Shown here: positions 57,380 through 64,000 of the stretch, one piece after another | How positions within the stretch are numbered: the first letter of the stretch is position 1 | Layout: each line of letters starts with the position of its first letter | From: Lachnospiraceae bacterium | GTDB taxonomy: Bacteria > Bacillota > Clostridia > Lachnospirales > Lachnospiraceae | Direction of reading: 5' to 3' | Length of the DNA stretch: 64,000 nucleotides | NCBI GenBank assembly: GCA_017962825.1 | Contig: JAGCUO010000002.1 | Span: 22,556-86,555, forward strand | The notes under the pieces: generated by a model | The model's database searches: none | What the model was told of the DNA's origin: nothing | What the model saw: only the letters and a program-made list of their open reading frames with translations | Position numbers and translations under genes: made by a program

Positions 57380-58345
57380 ATGAAAATCGTAGTATTGGAA
57401 AGAAACAGTGTGGGACCGGATATCAGTATTGATATCTTTAATGAGCTCGGTGAAGTGACGGCATACCGAAACACGGTAACCGTTGAGGAAGTCATCGAAA
57501 GAACATGTGATGCGGATATAGTGGTTGCCAATAAATGCCCTATCAATAAAGAGTCGCTGGATGCTTCTCCTAACGTTAAGCTGGTCTGTGAATTCGCGAC
57601 GGGTTTTGACAACTGCGATCTGGAATATCTCAGGGGAAGAGGGATTCCCGTTTGTAATGTTGTGGGATATTCTACCGATATGGTCGCACAGCATACCTTT
57701 ACCCTGGCACTTGCGGTATCCCAAAATCTTGCCCACTATGATGATTATGTAAAATCCGGAAAATACAGTGCCCAGGACAGATTCTCAAACTTCGATGTCG
57801 CATTCGGCGAATTGTCCGGAAAGACCTGGGGGATCGTGGGAATGGGTAATATAGGAAGAAAGGTTGCGGAGATTGCTTCTGCATTCGGATGTAAGGTTAT
57901 TTTCACTTCCGTGACCGGAAACAGTACCGTTACGGAGTATGAAAAAGTTTCCAAGGACGAGCTTCTGGAAAGAAGCGATTTCCTGTCCCTCCATTGTCCC
58001 TTGAGTGATATTACAAGGAATTACATTGACGCCGAGGCCCTTAAGAAAATGAAGAACACGGCATATCTGATCAATGTCGCAAGGGGCAGGGTTGTCAATA
58101 ACACCGACCTTTATGAGGCTCTTGAAAGAGGAGAAATCAAGGGCGCGGGACTGGATGTGCTGGAAGATGAGCCGTTGAGGCTGACAAATCCTTTGAGCAG
58201 GATCAAAGATTCGGGTAAATTGATAATAACACCTCACCTTGCATGGGGATCCGTGGAAGCAAGGACCAGATGCGTGCAGGGTGTGTATGATAATATAAAG
58301 GCATTTCAGGAAGGAAAGCCTATTCATGTCGTAAACGGAGTTTAA
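57380..58345 (+). CDS. D-2-hydroxyacid dehydrogenase, NAD-dependent
   Basis: The 321-residue protein has the two-domain fold of this family. The NAD motif is 'GKTWGIVGMGNIGRKVAEIA' (about residues 147-166). The catalytic residues are Arg in 'INVARGRVVNN', Glu in 'GLDVLEDEPL' and His in 'ITPHLAWGS'. It would reduce a 2-oxoacid to the D-hydroxyacid (or the reverse), as in glycerate, lactate or hydroxypyruvate reductases. Specificity is not readable. An AGGATAGGAAAG site precedes the ATG. GtrA, MurG and a membrane protein follow with short gaps and may be co-transcribed. Confidence 0.9.
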   Translation: MKIVVLERNSVGPDISIDIFNELGEVTAYRNTVTVEEVIERTCDADIVVANKCPINKESLDASPNVKLVCEFATGFDNCDLEYLRGRGIPVCNVVGYSTDMVAQHTFTLALAVSQNLAHYDDYVKSGKYSAQDRFSNFDVAFGELSGKTWGIVGMGNIGRKVAEIASAFGCKVIFTSVTGNSTVTEYEKVSKDELLERSDFLSLHCPLSDITRNYIDAEALKKMKNTAYLINVARGRVVNNTDLYEALERGEIKGAGLDVLEDEPLRLTNPLSRIKDSGKLIITPHLAWGSVEARTRCVQGVYDNIKAFQEGKPIHVVNGV

Positions 58346-58369
58346 CAGTCATTTTTGAAAGGTAATGAA

Positions 58370-58882
58370 ATGGAAGATATCAAAGAGACCGTAAGTACTG
58401 CGGAGCCTGAGAGAAGGAGAAATCTTGAGGACAAATTCAGGGACTGGCTTGAGTGGTGGCCCTGGGCACATAAGATCTTCTGCAAGCACGAGGAGCTTTG
58501 GGTTTATCTGGTAGTCGGAGTGCTGACCACTATCGTGTCCTGGGTTGCATGTTTCCTTGCAGAGCATTTCCTTCTTGATTCCACGGATACATTCCAGAAC
58601 GCCATAATAAATACCATCGGATGGGTTGCCGGAGTTTGCTTCGGTTATCCTCTCAACAGAAGCTGGGTATTCAGAAGTACCAATCCCCATATTGCCAAGG
58701 AGTTCGGAGGATTTGCCGCATCCCGTCTTTCCACCTGGTTTTTGGATATTTTTATTATGTGGCTTACCGTAAATGTATTATCCTGGAATTACTGGATCTC
58801 AAAGATCTGCATATCTGCAGTTGTGGTAACAGTTCTTAATTACGTTTTCAGCAAACTTTTAATTTTTAAGAAAAAGAAGTAA
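58370..58882 (+). CDS. GtrA family membrane protein
   Basis: ATG 58370, 8 bases after GAAAGG, is preferred to the TTG at 58355 (170 aa). Four membrane helices begin at 'WVYLVVGVLTTIVSWVACFL' (about residues 44-63), followed by 'GWVAGVCFGYPLNRSWVF', where NRxWVF is the GtrA hallmark. GtrA proteins are thought to flip polyprenyl-phosphate sugars across the membrane for glycan decoration. Its position before murG and a DUF6020-type gene supports a role in cell-envelope glycans. The N-terminal 40 residues are charged and cytoplasmic. Confidence 0.87.
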   Translation: MEDIKETVSTAEPERRRNLEDKFRDWLEWWPWAHKIFCKHEELWVYLVVGVLTTIVSWVACFLAEHFLLDSTDTFQNAIINTIGWVAGVCFGYPLNRSWVFRSTNPHIAKEFGGFAASRLSTWFLDIFIMWLTVNVLSWNYWISKICISAVVVTVLNYVFSKLLIFKKKK

Positions 58883-58885
58883 AAA

Positions 58886-59959
58886 ATGAAAAGAATCGTA
58901 ATGACCGGCGGAGGAACCGCAGGACATGTAACACCGAACATAGCACTGATGCCCGCTCTTAAAGCCCGTGGATTTGAGATATATTACATAGGGTCTTTGG
59001 ACGGTATCGAGAAGAAGCTTATTGAGGAGATCGGGATAAAATATTACGGAGTATCAACGGGAAAATTCCGCAGATATTTCAGTCTTAAGAATCTCACCGA
59101 TCCTTTCAGGGTTTTTAAGGGAATCGGGGAGGCACGCAAGATCCTTAAAGCTCTTTCTCCCGATGTCGTTTTTTCGAAGGGTGGATTTGTAGGCGTGCCG
59201 GTTGTAAAGGCAGCCCGCAAACTGGGAATTCCCTGTATCATTCATGAGTCCGACTATTCGGTAGGTCTTGCGAACAAGCTTTGTTTTTCGGCAGCGGAAA
59301 AGATCTGCTGTGATTTTCCGGAGACCCTTAAATCTCTTCCCGCTGAAAAAGGTGTTCTTACGGGGTCACCGGTCAGAAAAGAATTGTCGGAGGGCAATGC
59401 CGGCAACGGACGTATCGTATGCGGATTTGAAGATGGAAAGCCCGTGCTTCTGATCATCGGAGGCAGTCTTGGTGCGGCAGCCGTAAATGAAGCGGTTAGA
59501 AGTGCGCTTCCCGAGCTTCTGAAAAAGTATAATGTTATCCATATCTGTGGAAAAGGAAAGACCGATGATTCCTTTAACGATATGGAGGGATACAGACAGT
59601 TTGATTATGTGGGCAGAGGACTGGCGGATCTTTTCGCCGCGGCGGATATCGTGATCTCCCGAGCCGGAGCAAATTCGATATTTGAACTTCTTGCCCTTAA
59701 AAAACCCAATATCCTCATACCGCTTCCCGGAGGAAGAGGGGATCAGCTTCTAAATGCCAGATCCTTTGAGGGACAGGGTTATTCAATGGTCATCAGGCAG
59801 GAAGAACTGACCACGGATCTTCTTGTTTCCAAGACGGATGAGCTCTTTGAAAATAAAGAGTCATATATATCGGCCATGTCAAAGAGCACTCAGCAGGATG
59901 CGATCAAGCTTATAACAGATCTGATCGTAGCAGCTGCGGAAAACGAAAGTAAGGATTGA
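58886..59959 (+). CDS. murG: UDP-N-acetylglucosamine:lipid I N-acetylglucosaminyltransferase MurG
   Basis: The 357-residue membrane-associated GT28 enzyme adds GlcNAc to lipid I to make lipid II for peptidoglycan. The N-terminal 'MTGGGTAGHVTPNIAL' is the first glycine loop. 'FSKGGFVGVPVV' (about residue 94), the third loop 'IIGGSLGAAAVNE' (about 190), 'VISRAGANSIFELL' and 'PLPGGRGDQLLNA' (donor site) follow. The C-terminal form with 'GGRGDQ' is the Firmicute type. It is not in a dcw cluster here, so a second murG may exist elsewhere in the genome. The gene lies 3 bases after gtrA. Confidence 0.93.
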   Translation: MKRIVMTGGGTAGHVTPNIALMPALKARGFEIYYIGSLDGIEKKLIEEIGIKYYGVSTGKFRRYFSLKNLTDPFRVFKGIGEARKILKALSPDVVFSKGGFVGVPVVKAARKLGIPCIIHESDYSVGLANKLCFSAAEKICCDFPETLKSLPAEKGVLTGSPVRKELSEGNAGNGRIVCGFEDGKPVLLIIGGSLGAAAVNEAVRSALPELLKKYNVIHICGKGKTDDSFNDMEGYRQFDYVGRGLADLFAAADIVISRAGANSIFELLALKKPNILIPLPGGRGDQLLNARSFEGQGYSMVIRQEELTTDLLVSKTDELFENKESYISAMSKSTQQDAIKLITDLIVAAAENESKD

Positions 59960-59976
59960 TCTTTTTCGGGAATGTC

Positions 59977-61803
59977 ATGAAAAAGTATAAGAACATAATT
60001 ATCTTCATAATGGCATTTCTTCATCTGACTGCGGTCGAATACGTCCGCGGTCTGTCAGGTGATTTCGGACCTTATTTCGGCACGGGGATATTTTCTTACA
60101 GACCCGAGTCATTAATGGTATTTATCCTGTGTCTGATCATGCTTGCAAGGTTTATGCAGCCTTCGGTATTACGTGATAAGGGCAGGGTTGTCATCTCCTC
60201 TGTTACAGGAGTTCTTCTGGCGTTCTGCAGTGTGTGGGGACAATATGTCCTGTATAGGACCACTCTTTTCGATGAAACTTCCAAAGTGCTTATGGCACTT
60301 CTCATGTCCGTATTATTCAGTATCTTTACCGTTCCTCTCGTATCGGAGATCATCGGCCTTCTCGTGAATGCTTCCTCATATTTTGAAGCAGATAAAGGCG
60401 AGCTTCCTTCACGTAAAAAGAGAACGCTTTATTTTCTCGCTATATCTTTCATCACGTTTATTTCCTATATTCCCGTATTTCTGTATGTCTGGCCCATGAA
60501 TTTCTTCGGAGATTCATATGATGAACTTCTGGCTCAGCTTGCAGGTCACAGAACAACACATCATACCGTAATTCACGGCCTTATGCTGAGAAAGTTCTAT
60601 GAGCTTGGTCTGAAGATGGGGGCTCCGGAATACGGAATGCAGTTTATGACCTTGCTTCAGATGGCACTGATGGCCGTATCTGTCGGCTTATTTATGCTCT
60701 ATGTGCGTGACAGGGGATTTTCAAAGAAGGTTCGTATCGCGCTCTTTGTATTATTTTTCATCAATCCCGTAAACGGATATTATGCCGTTACCGCGGAAAA
60801 GGGCACCATGGGAATAGCTCTGGCGCTCATAGGAATGACATATCTGATGCGTTTTATGGATGATCTTGATAAGAATGCATCCGTAAAGAGCAAGATTCTT
60901 AACGCTGCGGTATTTGTATTGGCGTCTTCTGCCGGGTGTCTTTTCAGGAACAATATGGTATATGCATTTTTCCTGGGCGGTCTTGTCATTGCCTTTTTGA
61001 GAAAGGGAGCAAAGCAGAAGATAGTAATGCTTCTTGTGGTGTTTATACTGTTCGGAGCATACACTGCTGAAAATAAAGTGCTTATCAAAGCCGAAGGTTC
61101 CATCACTGCGGATAAATACAGGGAGACATTACCTCTTCCCATAATGTGCCTTGCCAGGGTGACCATACTTCACGGAGAAGAGATGGATCCCGCATTACGA
61201 GAGACCATTCTCGCTTATATCCCCGAAAGCGCACTTGGAGAGTATTCGATAAGCATTTCCGACGGAGTTAAGGCCCGGGCAAATGAAGAGCTGTTCAAAC
61301 AGGATATGATCACCTTCATAAAGATATTCATTAAGTGCGGACTTAAATATCCCGGGGATTATATCGATCAGTTTGCGTGGCTCACATACGGATATTGGAA
61401 TCCTTATGATGCATTTACATTGGGCTCCACCACCCCTTATGTAGTAAAGCCACTGCCGGAAGAATATGCCGATATCAAGAATAAGAATCTTATCCCCGGT
61501 CTGGAAGGGATATTTAATGCATTCTATTACGATACGGGAAGATTCCGCGTTCCCCTTATCTCGTGGTTTTACAGATGTACCATATATGTATGGGCTGTGG
61601 TATTTCTAGTTGTGAGCGGGGCGGTAAGAAAGTCACGCCGTATGATAAGTATAGGCGCGATTCCGTTCTTCTATCTTGTAACCGTATTTGCAGGCCCCTT
61701 ATGTCAGTTCAGATATGTGTATTTTAATGTGCTGACTTTGCCGGTCATACTCCTGGCCATAGCCGAGGGGTATGGAAAAGTCTCGGAAAATCGCGAAAAA
61801 TAA
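59977..61803 (+). CDS. DUF6020-like polytopic membrane protein (second copy)
   Basis: ATG 59977 (608 aa) follows a weak CGGGAA site; a TTG at 59956 overlaps murG and directly abuts its AAGGA. About twelve hydrophobic helices flank a first loop with 'FFGDSYDELLAQ' and 'HHTVIHGLML' (about residues 185-210), which align with 'LGYDSEWQTLQ' and 'HHPVLHTLIW' of the protein at 29489. Both also share 'K(G/D)' after a helix, a 'LxRNN' segment and a late 'YPxxxIDxF' stretch. It is probably a GT-C-like enzyme or glycan-processing membrane protein. Its location after murG and gtrA fits envelope glycan assembly. Confidence 0.75.
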   Translation: MKKYKNIIIFIMAFLHLTAVEYVRGLSGDFGPYFGTGIFSYRPESLMVFILCLIMLARFMQPSVLRDKGRVVISSVTGVLLAFCSVWGQYVLYRTTLFDETSKVLMALLMSVLFSIFTVPLVSEIIGLLVNASSYFEADKGELPSRKKRTLYFLAISFITFISYIPVFLYVWPMNFFGDSYDELLAQLAGHRTTHHTVIHGLMLRKFYELGLKMGAPEYGMQFMTLLQMALMAVSVGLFMLYVRDRGFSKKVRIALFVLFFINPVNGYYAVTAEKGTMGIALALIGMTYLMRFMDDLDKNASVKSKILNAAVFVLASSAGCLFRNNMVYAFFLGGLVIAFLRKGAKQKIVMLLVVFILFGAYTAENKVLIKAEGSITADKYRETLPLPIMCLARVTILHGEEMDPALRETILAYIPESALGEYSISISDGVKARANEELFKQDMITFIKIFIKCGLKYPGDYIDQFAWLTYGYWNPYDAFTLGSTTPYVVKPLPEEYADIKNKNLIPGLEGIFNAFYYDTGRFRVPLISWFYRCTIYVWAVVFLVVSGAVRKSRRMISIGAIPFFYLVTVFAGPLCQFRYVYFNVLTLPVILLAIAEGYGKVSENREK

Positions 61804-61830
61804 GCGGCGAAAAAAGATTAAAAAAATTTG

Positions 61831-61859
61831 TTGACAAGAATAAAGATATTGTGTAATAT
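61831..61859 (+). promoter_or_regulatory. Promoter of tRNA-Gly
   Basis: A consensus TTGACA (61831-61836) and TAATAT (61854-61859) are 17 bases apart. The tRNA begins 33 bases after the -10. Confidence 0.8.
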
Positions 61860-61891
61860 TGATTTTGCTGTTGCGAAACAGTAAATAAATT

Positions 61892-61962
61892 GCAGGTGTA
61901 GTTCAGTGGTAGAACACCAGCCTTCCAAGCTGGATATGTGGGTCCGATTCCCATCACCTGCT
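61892..61962 (+). tRNA. tRNA-Gly (anticodon TCC)
   Basis: The 71-base gene has a 7-bp acceptor stem (GCAGGTG with CACCTGC), the D-arm 'GTTCAGTGGTAGAAC', an anticodon arm with stem CCAGC/GCTGG and loop CTTCCAA (anticodon TCC, reads GGA/GGG), and a T-arm 'GTGGGTCCGATTCCCAT'. CCA is not encoded. A strong promoter precedes it and a hairpin terminator follows. A tyrosine integrase gene lies immediately downstream in opposite orientation, so its 3' end is the likely attachment site of an integrated element. Confidence 0.97.
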
Positions 61963-61969
61963 CTCGCGA

Positions 61970-62002
61970 AACCTCGTAATGATGCGGATTACGAGGTTTT
62001 TT
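61970..62002. terminator. Bidirectional terminator shared by tRNA-Gly and integrase
   Basis: AACCTCGTAAT (61970-61980) pairs perfectly with ATTACGAGGTT (61988-61998), followed by TTTT. The stop codon of the minus-strand integrase (61989-61991) lies inside the right arm. It would end both convergent transcripts. Confidence 0.8.
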
Positions 62003-63218
62003 CATTTGCAGAAAAATGGTCTGAAGTGGTCTGAATCCCCAAATTAAGGGCTTCTGTGGCTCTGCGGTTGGCATCGGTGATCTGACCGTTGATATATCGC
62101 AGAGTCATACGGTAATCTGTATGTCCGGCGAATTTACGGGCACTTTCAAAGTCACCTGAAGCGGATATCTGGGTGATCGCATATGCTCTGATCTTATGAC
62201 TTGGACGATATTTAATGTCCAGTTCATCGCATACCCGGTGCAGGTACTCGTTTAAACGGTTGTTAAAGATATGATTTCCGGCTTTGTTGGGGAAAATCCA
62301 TTCGGAGTCCGGACGTTCCGATCTATACCGTTTTAGAAGCATTACGGCTTCATCACACAGATAAAGTGTCCTTACGCTGTCTTCACCGTTCTTCAGATTC
62401 CCGCTTTCGGTGTTTGCATGGGTGATCATCAGGATCCTGTCTTCGATATCTGTCCATCTCAGGTCAGATATTTCTGAGAACCTTAATCCTACATAGAAGG
62501 CAAGACAGATTGCCTCGTAGTATACGTTTTTTGAGTTGATAAGGTAAGATACGATCTTTTTAGCCTCAATCTGCGTATATGCAAACTTGCCGACACTCTT
62601 TTCCGGAAGAACCTTTACTCCTTTTGTAGAAATGCCTGTAGCAATATTGTAGGGAATGATGTTCAGTTCTACACAGGCATATTCAAATGTGAAGTTGATA
62701 AGGGTTTTGATATTTCCGAGTTCTCTGGACCTTATATTGTTGGTAAAGGATTTTAGGAAAGCCTTTATGTCATGTGGCTTAATATCCTTTATCGGGATCT
62801 TTTCGAAATCTGAACCTTTGATCCTGGCATTGTACAGCTTTTCATTCCGGATCCGTGTCTTGCTGCTGTTGAAGTTCTCCGTAGAGTGCCATTCCAGTGC
62901 ATCATCAAAGACGGTGGCGAATGTGGCAATCCGGATAAATTTCTTTCCGGAGTAGTGTTCATACAGTTTCTCGTACAGCTGTTCAATGCTTTGGGCAGAG
63001 ATCTTCTTTTTTCCCTTTACACGGGTAGTGTATGTAATATGTCCATGGGATGTATAAGTGCTGATAGCGTTTGTATGGTGCTCTTTTATGTACTTTTCAA
63101 TGAGCGATTTTTTCATTGCATGCATTTGTGCACGCTCGTCAGCACTTATACTATCGCTTTTAAGTATCTCCGTCAAAGAATCTATTAGGGAGATATTATT
63201 ACTGTATTCGATTTTCAT
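61989..63218 (-). CDS. Tyrosine-type site-specific integrase
   Basis: The 409-residue recombinase has an N-terminal arm-binding region and a SAM-like core-binding domain (about residues 75-190) with 'FDDALEWHSTEN'. The catalytic domain (about 200-390) has Arg in 'GLRFSEISDLRW', His-x-x-Arg in 'PSHKIRAYAIT', and His and the nucleophile Tyr in 'FAGHTDYRMTLRYING'. All catalytic residues are present. It inserts and excises an element at an attachment site, here presumably the 3' end of tRNA-Gly, which lies 26 bases from the gene's stop. AAGGAGGTA lies 7 bases before the ATG on the minus strand. The element extends rightward beyond the window. Confidence 0.93.
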   Translation of the reverse strand: MKIEYSNNISLIDSLTEILKSDSISADERAQMHAMKKSLIEKYIKEHHTNAISTYTSHGHITYTTRVKGKKKISAQSIEQLYEKLYEHYSGKKFIRIATFATVFDDALEWHSTENFNSSKTRIRNEKLYNARIKGSDFEKIPIKDIKPHDIKAFLKSFTNNIRSRELGNIKTLINFTFEYACVELNIIPYNIATGISTKGVKVLPEKSVGKFAYTQIEAKKIVSYLINSKNVYYEAICLAFYVGLRFSEISDLRWTDIEDRILMITHANTESGNLKNGEDSVRTLYLCDEAVMLLKRYRSERPDSEWIFPNKAGNHIFNNRLNEYLHRVCDELDIKYRPSHKIRAYAITQISASGDFESARKFAGHTDYRMTLRYINGQITDANRRATEALNLGIQTTSDHFSANEKTS

Positions 63219-63256
63219 AATACCTCCTTCGAAAGATTTCTCTGAAAAAACAAAAA

Positions 63257-63276
63257 AGACACCCGTACGGATGTCT
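63257..63276 (-). terminator. Attenuator-like hairpin ahead of the integrase
   Basis: AGACA-N-CCG-TACG-type near-palindrome (63257-63276): the arms pair except for one mismatch. Read on the minus strand it is followed by TTTTTTG and TTTTTT, so it looks like a terminator between the upstream control region and the integrase ribosome site. Confidence 0.55.
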
Positions 63277-63355
63277 CAGATTTTTCCTTTTTGCTAGGTT
63301 TTGCTTTGTTCATTATAGAGATTATCACAGGAAAAACAGTTTGAAAAGGTACGCG

Positions 63356-63406
63356 AGCGGTAATCGAGCGGTAATCGAGCGGTAATCCAGCGGTACATGA
63401 GCGGTA
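63356..63406. repeat. Five direct repeats with exact 11-bp period (iterons)
   Basis: AGCGGTA starts at 63356, 63367, 63378, 63389 and 63400, always 11 bases apart. The first three copies extend to AGCGGTAATCG or nearly so, and the last two diverge in the spacer. The repeats lie upstream of the integrase, in the element. Repeats spaced at one helical turn place bound proteins on one face of DNA, as for recombination directionality, replication initiation or regulator binding. Confidence 0.85.
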
Positions 63407-63774
63407 AAGAAACTGAAATGCATTTTTCGGTTTTTGCATCTTTTCAGAAAACCTCATTTGTGGATTTTTATCAAAACGCCTCTCCGGTGGAAATTCAAAA
63501 AATGAAAAAATTTCAAATTACAGCTCAGCTGCTTTTAGCAGATGTTAGGGGCTTGGGGATTTTCCCCAACAAGCAAAAAATTGCATCTGTATATACAGAT
63601 GCCCTGCTTGCCGCGACCGTGTTACTTGCTTGAAACAGTGCGAAAACAGGGCATATTTATGCTTAAGGATATAATCCGTTTTTATTTCTCTCAGAAAGCA
63701 TATTTTTATCAAAAATGATATGATAATCAAAGATTAAAACCTAGTGAATAAATAATTATGAGGCAAATGGACAT
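63407..63774. other. Gene-free control region of the element
   Basis: No convincing gene is seen between the iterons and the zinc-ribbon gene. The region holds a small stem (TTGGGGA 63553-63559 with TCCCCAA 63563-63569), a perfect 20-bp palindrome at 63583-63602, and a TATAAT at 63670-63675. An AT-rich stretch follows to 63760. Base composition is lower in GC than the chromosomal genes to the left. Confidence 0.5.
63583..63602. promoter_or_regulatory. Perfect 20-bp palindrome, operator candidate
   Basis: GCATCTGTAT/ATACAGATGC (63583-63602) is an exact inverted repeat with no spacer. It lies between the integrase and the divergent zinc-ribbon gene, where a control protein of the element could act on both directions. 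It has no U-run and so does not look like a terminator. Confidence 0.5.
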
Positions 63775-64000
63775 ATGGGTGTATTGCGACCAGGGGATAA
63801 TGATCTCAAAACTCGATATCCGGAAATTGCCAAAGAGTGGCATCCCACTAAAAATGGAGAGCTGACTCCCGAGGATGTTCCCTATGGTTCATCGCAAATG
63901 GTGTGGTGGCTTTGTCCGGCTGGTCATCCATACGATATGCCAGTAAAAAAAAGAACCCAAAGAGGTTTTAACTGTCCTATTTGCTCAGGACATAGAACTG
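63775..64000 (+). CDS. Treble-clef/zinc-ribbon protein, N-terminal part (3' end outside window)
   Basis: 75 codons are visible from ATG 63775 to the window end, still open. The text has 'YPEIAKEWHPTKNGELTPED', 'MVWWLCPAGHPYDMPVKKRT' and 'FNCPICSGH'. It matches the repeated zinc-binding unit seen in proteins annotated as treble clef or 'probable zinc-ribbon' (DUF4379), with CPxGH and CPxC ligands. Family members carry several such units and sometimes a nuclease domain, and are common on phages and mobile elements. A weak GAGG lies upstream. As the first cargo gene of the element, it may bind DNA; its full function is unseen. Confidence 0.7.
   Translation, partial: MGVLRPGDNDLKTRYPEIAKEWHPTKNGELTPEDVPYGSSQMVWWLCPAGHPYDMPVKKRTQRGFNCPICSGHRT

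Noticed and set aside
63356-63406. The 11-bp repeats as a CRISPR array
   Set aside because: The unit is too short, has no unique spacers of about 30 bases, and no cas gene is visible.
63397-63633. A 78-codon plus-strand frame over the last iteron and the palindrome
   Set aside because: It has no ribosome site, encodes low-complexity text across repeats and inverted repeats, and resembles no known small element protein such as an excisionase.
61935-64000. A second copy of the tRNA-Gly 3' end as the right attachment site
   Set aside because: I scanned the 2 kb right of the integrase and saw no repeat of the T-arm/acceptor sequence. It must lie beyond the window if it exists.

Overview
The window is a 64-kb stretch of chromosome from an anaerobic, low-to-moderate GC Firmicute, most likely of the Lachnospiraceae (Butyrivibrio-like). 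That placement is an inference. It rests on AGGAGG-type ribosome sites, a T-box leader, DUF6020, DUF3737 and LicD proteins, a TrpB2-type tryptophan synthase, and short U-tailed hairpin terminators. Nearly all genes run on the plus strand. The exceptions are a two-gene minus-strand unit at 42-45 kb and the integrase at 62-63 kb. I see no rRNA and no CRISPR array; one tRNA is present.

Layout. 0-2.4 kb: the end of a GH27 alpha-galactosidase, an unknown gene, a PfkB sugar kinase, a REP-like hairpin and a coiled-coil protein. 2.4-6.2 kb: two paralogous transglutaminase-like lipoproteins flanking a P-loop kinase/GNAT fusion. 6.2-8 kb: a tryptophan T-box controlling a stand-alone TrpB2, then a second REP-like hairpin. 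8-15.3 kb: a YbaK deacylase, an MBL-fold hydrolase, an unknown protein, an iron alcohol dehydrogenase broken by an amber codon, a DUF3737 beta-helix protein, a ferredoxin-type aldo/keto reductase, a MerR-methyltransferase fusion and a GNAT. 15.3-27.3 kb: one tightly packed operon that looks like an undescribed lipid or prenyl-lipid pathway (CarS-like CDP-lipid synthase, rifampin-phosphotransferase-like dikinase, PssA-like, PSD, UbiA, a second dikinase, GNAT, acyl adenylate ligase, esterase). It ends with its own LytTR/DUF3021 regulator pair. 27.3-33.7 kb: an ABC-2 exporter, Nudix, two polytopic membrane proteins and DegV. 33.7-38.8 kb: a complete branched-chain amino acid type ABC system. 38.8-42 kb: a GH25 lysozyme with cell-wall-binding repeats and a membrane diguanylate cyclase. 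42-45 kb (minus): a membrane spermidine-synthase-like protein and a PlsC-like acyltransferase. 45-48.3 kb: a small protein, a divergent spore-photoproduct-lyase homologue and two LicD proteins. 48.3-56.3 kb: TldD/TldE, then a sugar ABC system with an FRG-domain protein inside it. 56.4-61.8 kb: a lipoprotein, a 2-hydroxyacid dehydrogenase, GtrA, MurG and a second DUF6020 protein.

From 61.89 kb the character changes. A tRNA-Gly(TCC) is followed at once by a convergent tyrosine integrase, a 550-bp noncoding region with five exact 11-bp iterons and a 20-bp palindrome, and the start of a zinc-ribbon protein. This is the left edge of an integrated element that runs past the end of the window.

The most promising undescribed system is the 15.4-27.3 kb operon. 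Its CarS/PssA/PSD/UbiA set parallels the steps of archaeal phospholipid synthesis, but in a bacterium, and two dikinases of unknown substrate are built in. All functions are read from motifs by eye, and no database search was possible.
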